Shown: positions 36,442 through 47,393 of the stretch, in pieces | Layout: each line of letters opens with the position of its first letter | Numbering within the stretch: the first letter of the stretch is position 1 | DNA from: Cacajao melanocephalus | Taxonomy: Eukaryota > Chordata > Mammalia > Primates > Pitheciidae | NCBI GenBank assembly: GCA_963573385.1 | Contig: CAUYLG010044556.1 | Coordinates: 38,834 to 102,833 of the forward strand | Reading direction: 5' to 3' | Length of the DNA stretch: 64,000 nucleotides | Program-made: the position numbers and the translations under genes | The notes under the pieces: generated by a model | What the model was told of the DNA's origin: nothing | What the model saw: only the letters and a program-made list of their open reading frames with translations | Database searches by the model: none

Positions 36442-38660
36442 GTGGGACAAGCCGGCTCCAAGTATGCCTCCTATCTTTCTTTCCTTAAAACTCAGATTCT
36501 GAGACATGGGGGAGTGTCCGTCCCTTCAGAGAAGCTTGTTCAGCTCTTTGAATTAGTAGAATCTCTATGCCCTTGGTTTTCAGCTGATGGATCTCTTGAA
36601 TTAAAGGACTGGGATAATATATGTAATCAACTTAGAATAGCTAGAAAGGCAGGGAATGTGGCATCTCCGTCGGCCCTAGCAACTGGGCCACTGTTGGCAC
36701 GGTACTTGAAACCTTACCATCAGACGATTTTATTATGGATAATTTTCCTTTACATTCTGCAGAGGAAGTTGAAGAGGTCTTAACTAGCCTTTCTGACTCT
36801 CATCGCCTCAACCTGTCACTCAGTCCAACACTGCTACCTCTCCTGCCTCTCCTATTGCTGCTGCTCTGTCACCTCCACCCTTTGCTGATCTTACTGCTGA
36901 ACTACAGCAACCCCCTGTTTACTCTCCTTCTTCCCCTATGACTTCTTTGGAACCTACAACAGTTGCAGCCGTTCCCAATAATGTGATGTATCAACAACCA
37001 AGTCGGTTCCCCAGGAACAAAACTCTGTCCAGAAGGACACCCACTGGTATGAAGAAATGCATCTGCACTTTCCCGTCTCTCATTCTGCCCCTCCTTTTCC
37101 ACCTACTGGGTGGGCCAGGGCGCCCCCAAAACCTGTCACGATGTGTGATCGAGCACCCCCAAAACCTGTCACGGTGCAATCACCCCCAAAACCTGTCACG
37201 GTGCAGAATCTAGCACCTCCAAAATCTATCACAGTGTGGAATCAAGCACCCCCAAATGCTGTAACGGTGTGGCGTTGAGCACCCCCAGATGCTGTCACGG
37301 TGCAGAGATGAGCGCCCCTAAAAGCTGTCACAGCGCAGAGATGTGCACCTCCCCTGACTCCCTCAGCATTAATGCCAGCACCCCCAATATTTCTTCTAAC
37401 TCTTCTCATACTGTGCAATCCTGCTCTCTCTGTTTCTCAAGTCACTACAGGGAATCCTATTAAAACTACACAGGCTTATCCGGTTATAGTTCACCCCCAT
37501 TATAGGGAAATATAATGCCAGCGGTTAATAATCAGCCTGCACCCCCTATTGCCCCACTCCGTTGCTTCCTAACGCTAATGTGTCTGCCGGTAATGGGGAG
37601 GACCAGCCTCAGCCAGAAGCACCCGTACAACCTCCCCCTATTCCCCAGCCCCTGAGGCTGCTCCGCCCATTCAGCCACAGGTCCCACCAGAACAACAGCC
37701 ACTGGCTTTCGCAGCCATCCTTAAACCTGATCCTTTTAATCCTAATCAAACCTTAGTACATCCCATTACTTGGCAAAGCTTTAAGCTTCCTTTTCTTAAG
37801 GACTTTAAGGAATCTGTTAGGCAATATGGAACCAATTCCCCCTTTGTTCGTGCCTCTCTAAAATCTATAGTGGAAGGGCAATGACCCATTCCCTCTGATT
37901 GGGAGACTCTCATGCAGTCAGTACTCTCTCGCTCTCAGTTTTTAGAATTTCTCACATGGTGGAGAGATGCTGTTACAAAGCGGGTCCACCTTAATGCTGC
38001 CGCTAATCTGCCCATCCTGATTATTGGACCACCTTTTAGGAGGGGACAGTGGGCTGCTGTGTCTTACCAGTCTACTTTACCTGAGGTGGCTATTGACTAG
38101 CTCTGTCAGTGCTGTCTGGATGCCTGGGATAAAATCCAGGAGGACGGAACACACATTCCTTCTTTTACAACCATTCGACAAGGCTCTCATGAGTCTTTTA
38201 TCCTGATTTTCTAGCCCATCTTCAAGACGCAGCAGAAAAAGCCATCCCAGACCCTAACAGCAGAAAGGTCATTGTTGAGCTTATGGCATATGAACAGGCT
38301 AACTCTGACTCCCAGGCAGCTATTCGCCCTATAAAAGCAAATCTTCTCCCTGGGTCTGATGTACTTTGTGCCTATATTAAGGCTTGTGAAAGTGCTGGCA
38401 GCATCACTCACGCAGCCATGGCAGGCATTCAAAAATCACAAAATACCTTATCTTGCTGCTTCATTTGTGGACAGCCAGGACATTTCCGAAAGGTGAGCCC
38501 ACACTGTCCTGATTCATACCCACCTCCCTTAGACCCCCAACCTCATAAGCATACCGCTATGGTTCCACCTGCTTCTACACCTAACACAATTTGTCCTTGT
38601 TGTCGGAAAGGTTATCACTGGGCCGCACACTGCTGTTCCCTTAAGGACCTGGAAGGCTGA
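36442..38660 (+). pseudogene. gag remnant of HML provirus
   Basis: Gag is the structural polyprotein. The matrix part is open from 36442 and begins VGQAGSKYASYLSFLKTQ, so the ATG of the usual MGQ myristoylation start is now GTG. The frame shifts near 36780. A proline-rich middle holds a 33-bp tandem array (37120-37345). A capsid-like part (about 37740-38320) contains LPFLKDFKESVRQYG and WETLMQSVLSRSQFLEFLTW, interrupted by stops. Two zinc-knuckle remnants follow near 38452 (CFICGQPGHF) and 38596 (CPCCRKGYHWAAHC). It sits between the primer-binding site and pro. Several stops and shifts make it non-functional as a whole. Confidence 0.85.
37120..37344 (+). repeat. In-frame 33-bp tandem array in gag (7 units)
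   Basis: Units start at 37120, 37153, 37180, 37213, 37246, 37279 and 37312, and an eighth start-like copy is at 37345. Six units are 33 bp and the second is 27 bp, so the frame is always kept. The encoded unit is 11 residues of type APPKPVTVQNL, drifting to APPNAVTVW. Later units have acquired TGA stops. Confidence 0.9.
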
Positions 38661-38699
38661 ATTATTCCTCCCCTTCAGGGAAACGGGAAACGGGGCTGG

Positions 38700-39780
38700 C
38701 CTCAGGCCCCAAGAAATTTTGGGGTGACTTTCCCTTGCAGACCCAGATGGGAACACATGACCAATCCACAGACTCACCAAACATTTCAACCCACAGCTCA
38801 GAATCAGCCCCCTCAAAACTCTGCATTCCCAGTACAGACCAGCAATGTGCTTCCAACTCCCCTGTCACAACCTTCACAAAACCTCTCCGCATTCTCTCAC
38901 AACCCTTGCCCTCCTCCTTCTTCACAGGGTCACCAGTAGCAATTCTCAGCTCTGTTGAACATATTTCTTTGTTGCCTGGCGAGCCCCCTCAGTTGGTACC
39001 CACGGGTGCTTATGGCTCCTTGCCAGTTGGCACTATTGGACTTATTCTTGGTCACTCCAATGTTACTTCACAAGGCGTCCAAGTGCATGCTGACATCGTG
39101 GACCTGACTATTCCGGAGAGATTTACATCACCTTCTCTACTTCAGTCCCCTGGTCTGCGGTGGCTGGAGATCGTATTGCTCACTTACTCCTATTGCTTTA
39201 TCCGTCTGTCACACACTCCTCTGCTTCTCATACAGGCAATTACACAGACACTCTCAACGACAACACTCAAAAAAAATTTGCCTACTGGGCTAGTGTTATT
39301 TTAGATTCCCGCTCCATGTGTACTATCAATATTCAGGGAAAAAGATTTCAGGGAATGGTGGACACAGGTGCATATGTTTCCATCCTTGCACTCCATCAGT
39401 GGCTCAGCAATGGCCTAAGGAGAGGGCCATAATTGCTCTCATAGGTGTTGCTCAAGCCTCTGAGGTTTATCAAACCTCTTTAATCCTCAGCTGTGTTGGG
39501 CCGGAGGGACAAACGGCTACTATTCGCCCTTTAATCACTCTCATTCCTGTTTATCTTTGGGGACGTGATTTATTACAACAATGGGGTGCTCGTCTCTCTT
39601 TTCTGAAGCTGTTTATAGCCCACAGAGCACCAATATCATGGCCCGGATGGGTTACACTCCTGGTCGAGGCTTGGGAAAACATGAACAGGGCATGTGGGAA
39701 CCTATAAACCCTATTCCAAAAAATAACACCTTGGGTCTTTGTTACCCTTCACAGGAGCAGGGGCAGTAATGCGTCCAGAA
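38700..39780 (+). pseudogene. pro remnant: dUTPase, protease and G-patch
   Basis: A betaretrovirus-style pro region. A dUTPase-like part at about 38965-39115 reads LLPGEPPQLVPTGAYGSLPV then GTIGLILGHSNV. The aspartic protease follows, with its DTG catalytic triplet at 39361-39369 (MVDTGAYVSIL). A G-patch near 39636-39705 reads MARMGYTPGRGLGKHEQG. These parts are in different frames, with a frameshift near 39400. The domain order dUTPase-protease-G-patch is diagnostic of class II (beta-like) retroviruses. Confidence 0.87.
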
Positions 39781-42165
39781 CCCATAGCTCTCACTTTGTT
39801 GTCAGAATCTCCAATATGGGTTCCCCAGTGGCCGCTGTCTCTGTGAAAGCTGGAAGCCCTTCATTGATTAGTACAAGAACAGTTAACCTTAGGACACATT
39901 GAACCTTCCTTCTCCCCTTGGAATTCACCTGTTTTTCTAATACAGAAAAAATCGGGGAAGTGGTGAATGCTTACTGACCTGCGAGCAGTTAACAGAGTCA
40001 TTCAACCCATGGGAGCGTTACAGCCCGGTCTCTCATCCCCCTCAATGATACCAGACTCCTGGCCTTTACTTATTATTGACTTAAAGGATTGCTTTTTCAA
40101 TATTCCTCTGGCTTCGCAGGACTGTCATAAATTTACTTTCACAGTGCCCTCCATAAATAACGTTGCCCCGGCAACCAGATTCCAATGGCAAATTTTGCCA
40201 CAAGGTATGATCAATAGTCCTACAATTTGTCAATTCTATGTGGGAAAAGTTCTTTCCCCAGTTAGAACTCAGTTTCCCCAATGCTACCTGATCCACTATA
40301 TGGATGATATTTTGTGGCAGCCCCTATGTGTGATGCTCTTATTACTATGTATTCTATGCTTAAGCAGCTAATCGCACAGCTAGCTTAACTATCTCCCCAG
40401 AAAAGATTCAGCTCTCTACTCCTTATCAGTATTTAGGAAGGCAGTTAGAGGACTGCACGGTTAAGCCACAGCTAGTGGAGTTGTGGCGAGACAGCTTACA
40501 GACCTTGAATGATTTTCAAAAACTTCCTGGTGACATTAGTTGGATCTGTCCAGTACTAGGAATTCCTACTTATGCTCTCTCTAGCCTGTTTTCTACACTG
40601 AGGGGTGATCCTAAAAACAGCAAACACAGCCTCTCCCCTGAAGAAGAACAAGAATTATGCTTTGTGGAATAAAGAATCTGGGAGGCTCAGGTATTTAGGA
40701 TTTAACCTGCTCAGCCTTTTGTTATTTCATTTTTTGCTACTCCCCACTCGCCTACAGGGGTAATTACACAAAATGATGATATTATTGAATGGTGTTTTCT
40801 GCCTCATACCACCACAAGAACATTATCAGTATATTTGGATCAGCGTTCTGCCCTAATAGGACAGGCTCAAAGCAGACTTTTACACTTATCAGGCCTAGAA
40901 GCACACAAACTAGTTGTTCCCCTCTCTCAAGGCCAAGTCAGCCAGGCTTTTGTTCATTCCACTTCTTGGCAAGTTAATCTGGCAGGATTCCCCGGCATTA
41001 TTGATAATCACTACCCCAATGTGAAGCTTTTTCAATTTCTCTGGTTAACTTCTTGGATATTGCCCAAGGTTACCCGGGATGCCCCCTTAGAGAGAGCAGC
41101 AACTGTCTTTACTGATGCCTCCTCTAAGGATAAGGCTGCTTACACAGGACCCTAAGAGAAGGTTATTCACACTCCAGCTGCTTCTGTTCAGCAGGCAGAG
41201 CTGATAGCAGTTATTGCAACCTTGGAAGATTTTCCAGGCCCTCTTAACATCATCTCAGATTCTGCCTAAATAGCACATGTTACTCGCAATATAGAAACTG
41301 CTTTTGTAAAATTCCTGTCTGATGATTCTCTTCGATCACTCTTCCTTGGCTTGCAAACAGTTATAAGATTTAGGACCTCTCCCTTTTACATTATACACAT
41401 TAGAGCTCATATATCTTTGCCCGGCCCGTTAACTGTGGCTAATTCTCGGGCAGATACTTTGGTAGCTACGGCTTTACAAGAGGCCTGAAACTTTCATGAA
41501 TTAACTCATATCGACACCTTGGGTCTTAAAGACTGTTATGCCATTACTTGGAAAGAGGCAAAAGGAATTGTCCACCACTGTCCTTCTTGCCAAATTATCT
41601 TCCTCCCCTCACAACCAGCTGGCACCAACCCTAGGAGGCTCGCTCCCAATGCCTTATGGCAAATGGATGTAACTCACTATCCTGCCTTTGGAAAGGTTTC
41701 TTTCATTCATGTTTCTGTACATACCTTTTCCCACTTTATATGAGCTACCTGCCAAACCGGGGAGTATGCCACTTACATTAAAAGACATATGCTCTCATGC
41801 TTTGCAGTTATGGGTAAACCTACAAAATTAAAAACTGATAACGGACCAAGATGCACTAGTAAATCATTTCAACATTTTCTAGAGAAGTAGAATATTCAAC
41901 ATGCCACTGGTATTCCTTACAATTCACAAGGACAGGCCCTGGTGGAGAGAGCTAGTAGAACTCTCAAGGAACAATTAAATAAACAACAACCAGACAACTG
42001 GGAATGCTTTACTCCCCAGGCCCGACTAAATCTGGCATTGTTCACTTTAAATTTTCTCAATCTCAGCAGATTGCAGCCTTACACATCTGCTGAACAACAC
42101 AGCGGTTCAACACAACCCCCATGAAGGGAAACGAGTGTGATGAAAACAGTTATCCACTATAGAAT
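39781..42165 (+). pseudogene. pol remnant: reverse transcriptase, RNase H, integrase
   Basis: RT part: [20 protein letters not shown] (after a stop at about 39964), then the catalytic YMDD at 40297-40308. The thumb/connection has LNDFQKLPGDISWICPVLGI near 40507. RNase H contains [17 protein letters not shown] near 41104, then a stop. Integrase has the zinc-binding HHCC part near 41500-41595 (VHHCPSCQ), the core with WQMDVTH near 41660, KTDNGP near 41832 and the glutamate of VERAS near 41945. Several stops and frameshifts break the gene, so no full enzyme can be made. Both the order of domains and the wording place it in the HML group. Confidence 0.9.
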
Positions 42166-43668
42166 GAACGTCAAAAACTCTTACAACCATGAGTAGAGAA
42201 TTTGCTTGTTTCCACAGATAACTCTCCTGATCCTGTTTGGATTAACATGCTTCTCACCACCGCCCCCTCCTCCCTTCTTCTCACCGTCCTGTTACTGTAC
42301 TTCATAACAAGACTAAAGGAGTACCTACTTGCCCCGCAACTCCCACTAAGGGCCCATCCTACATTCATGGTGTTTTTTGGGACCACTGCGTTGCACCCAC
42401 TGAAACCGTTTTGGGCCCTGTCAAGAACGCTGTCATTGTTGACTGGGCCTCAAAGGCCTTTACTGGCCTGACTGTACTGGACAAGCCTCGCACTGTCTGC
42501 AGTATCCTGTCCCCTTCTCAAATGACACGGCACGCTCACCACTGCCTTCCATTCCTCGCCTGTGGACATCTCCTTTTCCTTACACATGGTCTCACTCTGG
42601 CATCGTCTCACCTCATCGGAAAATGATTCACCCCTTGGTTGGACCCGAACACCCTGAACTGTGGAAACTGGCTGCTGCCTTAGCGGGACTGCAGTTTTGG
42701 AACGTTTACCTCCCACCTTCATGACTCCAGCGACACTGCCTACCATCTCAGCCTCCTTCCTAAGAACTTGGTGCCTCTTCACAGCTGCATTAAACCTCCA
42801 TACATGTTATTAGTTGGCAATTTTTCTATTTCTTTTGTTATTAATCAAACTGATTGTACTGATTGTAAATTGTTTTCCTGCTTGGATGCTACTTTTTCTC
42901 CTAACTCAAATGTGCTGTTGGTAAGAGCGAGGGAGGGAGTTTGGATTCCTGTCTTGTTACGCCGTCCGTGGGAATCCTCTCCCTCCATATGTATTGTCAC
43001 TCAGATCCTCACGGGCATCTTACATCACACCCACCACTTCATTTTCACTTTGATAGCAGCAGTCACTGGACTCATTGCTGTCACTGCCTTGGCCATTACT
43101 GCTGGTGTGGCCATTCACAACTCTATTCAAATGGTTCATTTTGTTGAACATTGGCAAAAGAATTCCAATAATCTCTGGAATTCCCAGTCTCAAATTGATC
43201 AGGAATTGGTTAACCAAATTACTGACCTCCGCCAAAGTGTTATTTGTCTGGGTGACAGGGTACTGAACCTTGAACACCGAGCTCACAGTGTGACTGGAAC
43301 ATCTTGGATTTTTGCATCACTCCTTTTAGTTACAATTCTACACCCGACTCATGGGACAGTATACGTCGTCATCTACTGTCCTGGAATGATAACCTCACAT
43401 TGGACACAAACAAATTAAAACAAATTTTTGAGGCCTCTCAGGCACAGCTTACTACTGTCCCAGATTCAGAAGCCATACAAGGCATTGCTCAAGGTTTATC
43501 TGATTTAAATCCCTCCACCCTTTGGCGGTCTCTCTCTCTGCTCATGAGGGTGCTGGTCATTGTGTGCCTCTGTAACCTATTCATCATTTGTTACTGCGTT
43601 CATGGATTCTGTAGAGACAATCGTCAACAACTACAAGCCATGATGGCCATGACTGTTTTTGTAAGTAA
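42166..43668 (+). pseudogene. env remnant of HML provirus
   Basis: Envelope glycoprotein gene. The surface-subunit part (42166-42900) is broken in several frames and looks short. A longer open segment of 216 codons (42768-43418) spans the surface/transmembrane junction. It contains [16 protein letters not shown], and then a hydrophobic fusion-peptide-like stretch at about 43040-43115. A second open frame (43304-43753) holds a membrane anchor, VLVIVCLCNLFIICYCV, near 43547, and runs into the 3' LTR. The frame break between these pieces lies near 43300-43420. Boundaries with pol are approximate. Confidence 0.8.
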
Positions 43669-43683
43669 CAAAAAGGGCGGAAA
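43668..43683 (+). other. Polypurine tract
   Basis: Purine-rich ACAAAAAGGGCGGAAAGG-like stretch immediately before the 3' LTR, the expected site for plus-strand priming. One C interrupts it. Confidence 0.75.
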
Positions 43684-44773
43684 GGTGGGTAACACCCCGC
43701 AGGGGCACCGAGGAAGGAGAACTGCGCAGACCCCAGGCACAGTTTGTGCCTGAAGCATAACTCACTGCTTACTATATCTAGCTTATATATATAAAATCAT
43801 ACTTAGTCCCATATAATCTTTCTATATAATCATATAGGTATTGTAGTTGGAGCTGTACTGACACATTTAGTGTTGATTTATAATCCTTCCATAAAACCAT
43901 ATAGTAGTTTGTAGTAGGAGGAATGCCTAGAGCAGTCACAGAACAGAAGCAGTACATGGGAAAACAGCCAAACCAGGACAAGAACCAAAGACCCAGGTGG
44001 TGGCATCCCTGCCTGAAAGGGCATACGCTGTATGGCAGGCTTGGAGCAAGATCCTCTCCTCCTAATAAAGGAGTTGTAGTATCTTGCGTCCAGTTCCTAT
44101 GGAAAGTAGGCCTCAGCCCTGAGATCCTGGAAATAACTGAGGGAGAAGAACCACTCTGGTGTGACCAGTCACAGCGGCTGTACACCCTGTCAGTCTTTTC
44201 TCACTTTTGTGCTAGCTCAAATCATCCCCCCATAAATATCTTAAGAGACGAGCACAAGTCTGTCAGCTCCCACTGCATTGGCTTACAGTTTCCTTCTATT
44301 AGAAATCCTTTGAAGTCTCCAGCCCCAAAATAAGAAGTGTTGAGCATGACACCTATTGCACACAGCCCACCTCCTTGCCTCAGTGACTTCATGGGGGTGG
44401 ACCCTTTTTCTGTACATGACCCTCTACTACTGTGCACGGCACGGCCCCCGACTGCACACGGCCCACCTCTCTGCCCAGGTGACATAATGAGGTGGCCTCC
44501 TCACTTGTGACTTACGTGATTATGTATGCCCTATCACTAAGCCTATAGATGATGATCTCACTCACGACCCTGCCCCCTGCTTGTACCTAATAAATACAGA
44601 TGCTTCTGGGCATTTGGGGGGCTCGCCAATCTCCGCTCACAGGTGGCGTGGCCCCCTGAGTCCAGCTGCCCATCACCAGTTCTTCAGTGTCCTGTCTCTT
44701 TACTTCTCGGATCCTGCACCTCAGCACAGCATAAGGGACACCCCACCACCCTGTGGGGCCCTACAACCCTATA
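43684..44773 (+). repeat. 3' LTR of HML-type provirus
   Basis: A 1090-bp LTR, same orientation and content as the 5' LTR. Its first dinucleotide reads GG instead of TG, and its last reads TA instead of CA. The poly-A signal AATAAA is at 44589-44594. The TATA-like motif is changed to TATGTAT. It is followed by the target duplication AGAGAT. Confidence 0.93.
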
Positions 44774-44779
44774 AGAGAT
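44774..44779 (+). repeat. Provirus target-site duplication, right copy
   Basis: AGAGAT, identical to the left copy at 35204-35209. The match shows that both LTRs belong to one insertion with no later exchange with another locus. Confidence 0.9.
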
Positions 44780-44868
44780 GACTTAATTTATGGATCTAGA
44801 AAATAAACATGTAAATACTTGTTTGTTAATATTTTTTTCTACCTTCATTTTTACCTTTAATATTTCAG

Positions 44869-44911
44869 GATAATATTGGACTTAATTCTCTGGGACACCC
44901 AAACATCCTGC
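44869..44911 (+). other. Exon-like 43-nt segment with strong splice sites
   Basis: Preceded by a long pyrimidine-rich tract ending TTTAATATTTCAG and followed by GTAAGTAT, a near-perfect donor. The segment GATAATATTGGACTTAATTC to ACATCCTGC is not a multiple of three. It lies 90 bp after the provirus. No known gene is recognised. It could be a cassette exon of a non-coding or readthrough transcript, or chance. Confidence 0.35.
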
Positions 44912-44919
44912 GTAAGTAT

Positions 44920-45830
44920 ATTGACAACGCACATTTTATATGTAAGTGAACTATATGGGTGAGCCTCTGCTTTCTCCCTGTCAGCACTGTTCTTTAAGAA
45001 GTTAAGGCTAACCAGGTCTATAGGGTTTAATGGGAGATGTCTTCTAAGTTTTCAAAGACCAGATGTTCTTGTTATACTGATAAAAACTTACTTTAAAAAA
45101 AAGAAATAGGAATTGATGATGTTCAACGTTATTCTCTTTGAACAAATATGTCATTTGTTCATACTTGGTTTCTCAGTATTTCAACACAAAAGCATGTTTT
45201 AATGATTGGTCTTTAGAGGGGTGAGCACTCCCTTGGAGATATATCACAATTGAGAAAAAATATACAGTTTGAAAATAAATTAACTATTTGCCCTTAAAAA
45301 AGAAGTTAACTCCACGGTGCCTTAAGGTTACATTTGGAATCAACTTTTTTACATCTTTCTGAGTCTTTTGTTGCCTTTTGCCTTCTTGGCTCTGAGAATA
45401 AGCATAGGCTGATATTAGATAGGTTTGTATCATTAGGGATAGCATTTAGCTGCAAGTAATGGAAAAGTTTAACTATACTCATTTAACCAAATGCAGGTCT
45501 ATTTTTCTCCCATAACAACTCCAGAGAGAGAGAAACCAAGGCTGATGCAGTGATTGCAGGGTGTCATCCATTGCCAGTCTCCTATCGTTTTGCTGCTCTG
45601 CTGTTTTTAGTATGCTGTGGTTCTTAGGGACCCCAAGGGCCTAGACCTTGCTCCAGATAGGAAGATGAACAAGGGCAAAAAGCAAGAGACATGAGTTAGC
45701 TGAGTCCTTTTTGTGAGGAAGCTACTGACTTCCTGTAGTATCCTTCCATCAACAACTTACTATCCTGAACTGTAGCATATGAGCACTCCATGTGCTACAG
45801 ATGGGTATGCCAGGAAATTAGATTTTGTTA
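44920..45830. other. Intergenic; part is an unnamed old repeat
   Basis: 44920-45400 is AT-rich with nothing recognised. 45410-45720 (AGCTGCAAGTAATGGAAAAG, then CAGGTCTATTTTTCTCCCAT) resembles an old interspersed repeat that also seems present near 55320-55660. I cannot name it. Confidence 0.5.
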
Positions 45831-45970
45831 TTTTTAAAAAACAGCTTTGTTGAGGGGATCCAAGATGGCCGAATAGGAACAGCTCTGAATTGCAATTCCC
45901 AGCAAAACACAGAGGGTGAGTGATAACCGCATTTCCAAACGAATTTTTACTGCCCACAGACCAGCAGTTT

Positions 45971-46510
45971 CCCAGGTAGAAAAGCACCATGAGCCCCCAG
46001 CACGGCTATTTCAGCTGACACAGCGGGTCTTCGCAAAAAAAACTAAGACAAATTCAGGCGCCTTTTCAACTGGTGACTGGAACACCTGGGAGACAGAGTC
46101 GCCCATTCAACTGAAAAAAAGGACTGAAACAGGGAGCCGGGCCAGGAGATTCCCAGGCAGAAAAGTACCAAAAACTCCCAGGGTGGCTGTTTCACCCGGT
46201 GCAGCAGGTCTCTGCACAAAAACTCACACAAATCCGGGCACCTTTTCAACTGGCTACTGGAACGCCTGGGAGACAGAGTCACCTGTGCAACTGAAAAAAA
46301 GGGGACTGAAACAGAGAGCCAGGCCAGGAGATTCCTGGGTGGAAAAGTGCCATGAGCCCCCAGCATGGCTGTTTCAGCCAGCGCAGTGGATCTTCTCACA
46401 AAAACCCACACAAATCCGGATGCCTTTTCAACTGGCAACTGGAACGCCTGGGAGATAGAGTCGCCCGTGCAACTGAAAAAAAAGCGGGGGGACTGAAACA
46501 GGGAGCCAGG
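45971..46510 (+). repeat. Three tandem ~181-bp units in the L1 5'UTR
   Basis: Units start at 45971, 46152 and 46334. Each contains a GAAAAG-TACCA/CACCATGAG part, GCCTTTTCAACTGG, GGAACGCCTGGGAGA, and an A-run followed by GGGACTGAAACAG. The third ends near 46510. Such monomers are usual in mouse L1 promoters and unusual in primate ones. Confidence 0.88.
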
Positions 46511-46628
46511 TGATCAGGCTTGGATGTTCCCACCCCAACAAAGACCAGCAATCTAAAACGCTCTGGATTGAGAGTTTCTCAGCAAGTACAGCTGGACCCG
46601 GGACAGTCTACCTCTGTGAGGGAAGGGT

Positions 46629-46742
46629 GTCCACCATTACCGAGGCAGTCCACCACTACCGAGACAGTCCACCATTACCGAGGCAGCTTGCCATTACTGA
46701 AGCAGTCCGCCATTACAGAGGCAGATCACCATTACCTAGGCA
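46629..46742 (+). repeat. Six 19-bp tandem units in the L1 5'UTR
   Basis: Consensus GTCCACCATTACCGAGGCA at 46629, 46648, 46667, 46686, 46705 and 46724. Units differ by one to several bases and all keep the 19-bp period. Confidence 0.93.
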
Positions 46743-47393
46743 GTTCTAACTATACCACTATAAACAAAACTGCAAGGAGGTTCACATGGCAGCTGGGCAG
46801 AGCCCATGGCAGTTCAGTAACATCTCTACTGGCAGACTGACTAGGCTACCTCCTTGCTGGGCAGGGCATCTCTTAAAAAAGGTAGCAGCATGACAGAAAC
46901 TTATAAATAAAGCCCCACCTTCCCAGGACAGAGCACCTGGGGAAAAAAGGCGGTTATGAGTTCCGCTGCAGCAGACTTAAACGTACCTGCCCAGCAGCTC
47001 TGAACAGAACAATGGAGCTCACAGCTCAGCACTTCAGCTCCTATAAAGGACAGACTGTCTCCTCAAGCAGCTCCCCAACCTCCATTTATCCAAAGAGTCA
47101 CCTCATAAAGGAGAGCTCAGGCTGACATCTGGCAGGTATCCTTCCAGGACAAAGATAACAGAAGAAGAAACTAGCAGCAACCCTTACTGTTCTGCAGCCA
47201 CTGCAGGTGATGCCAGGCAAGCAGGGTCTGGAGTGGACCTCCAGCAGTCCTATAGCAGAGGGGCCTGACTGTTAGAAGGAAAACTAAGAAACAGAAAGAA
47301 ATAACTTCATCATCAACGAACAGGACACCCACTCAAAAAACCCATCTGAAAGTCACCAACTACAAAGACCACAGGTGTAATAAATCCACAAAG

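Noticed and set aside
37120..37345. Late-domain motifs (PTAP, PPxY) in the Gag repeat
   Set aside because: The units contain APPKP and PPNAV but not a real PTAP or PPxY motif.
46043..46438. 131-codon antisense frame and 180-codon sense frame in the L1 5'UTR
   Set aside because: They arise from the three tandem units repeating the same stop-free sequence. The primate ORF0 frame lies antisense in L1 5'UTRs, but I see no ORF0-like sequence here.
45971..46742. CRISPR-like array of short regular repeats
   Set aside because: Units are directly abutting with no spacers, in an L1 of a primate genome.
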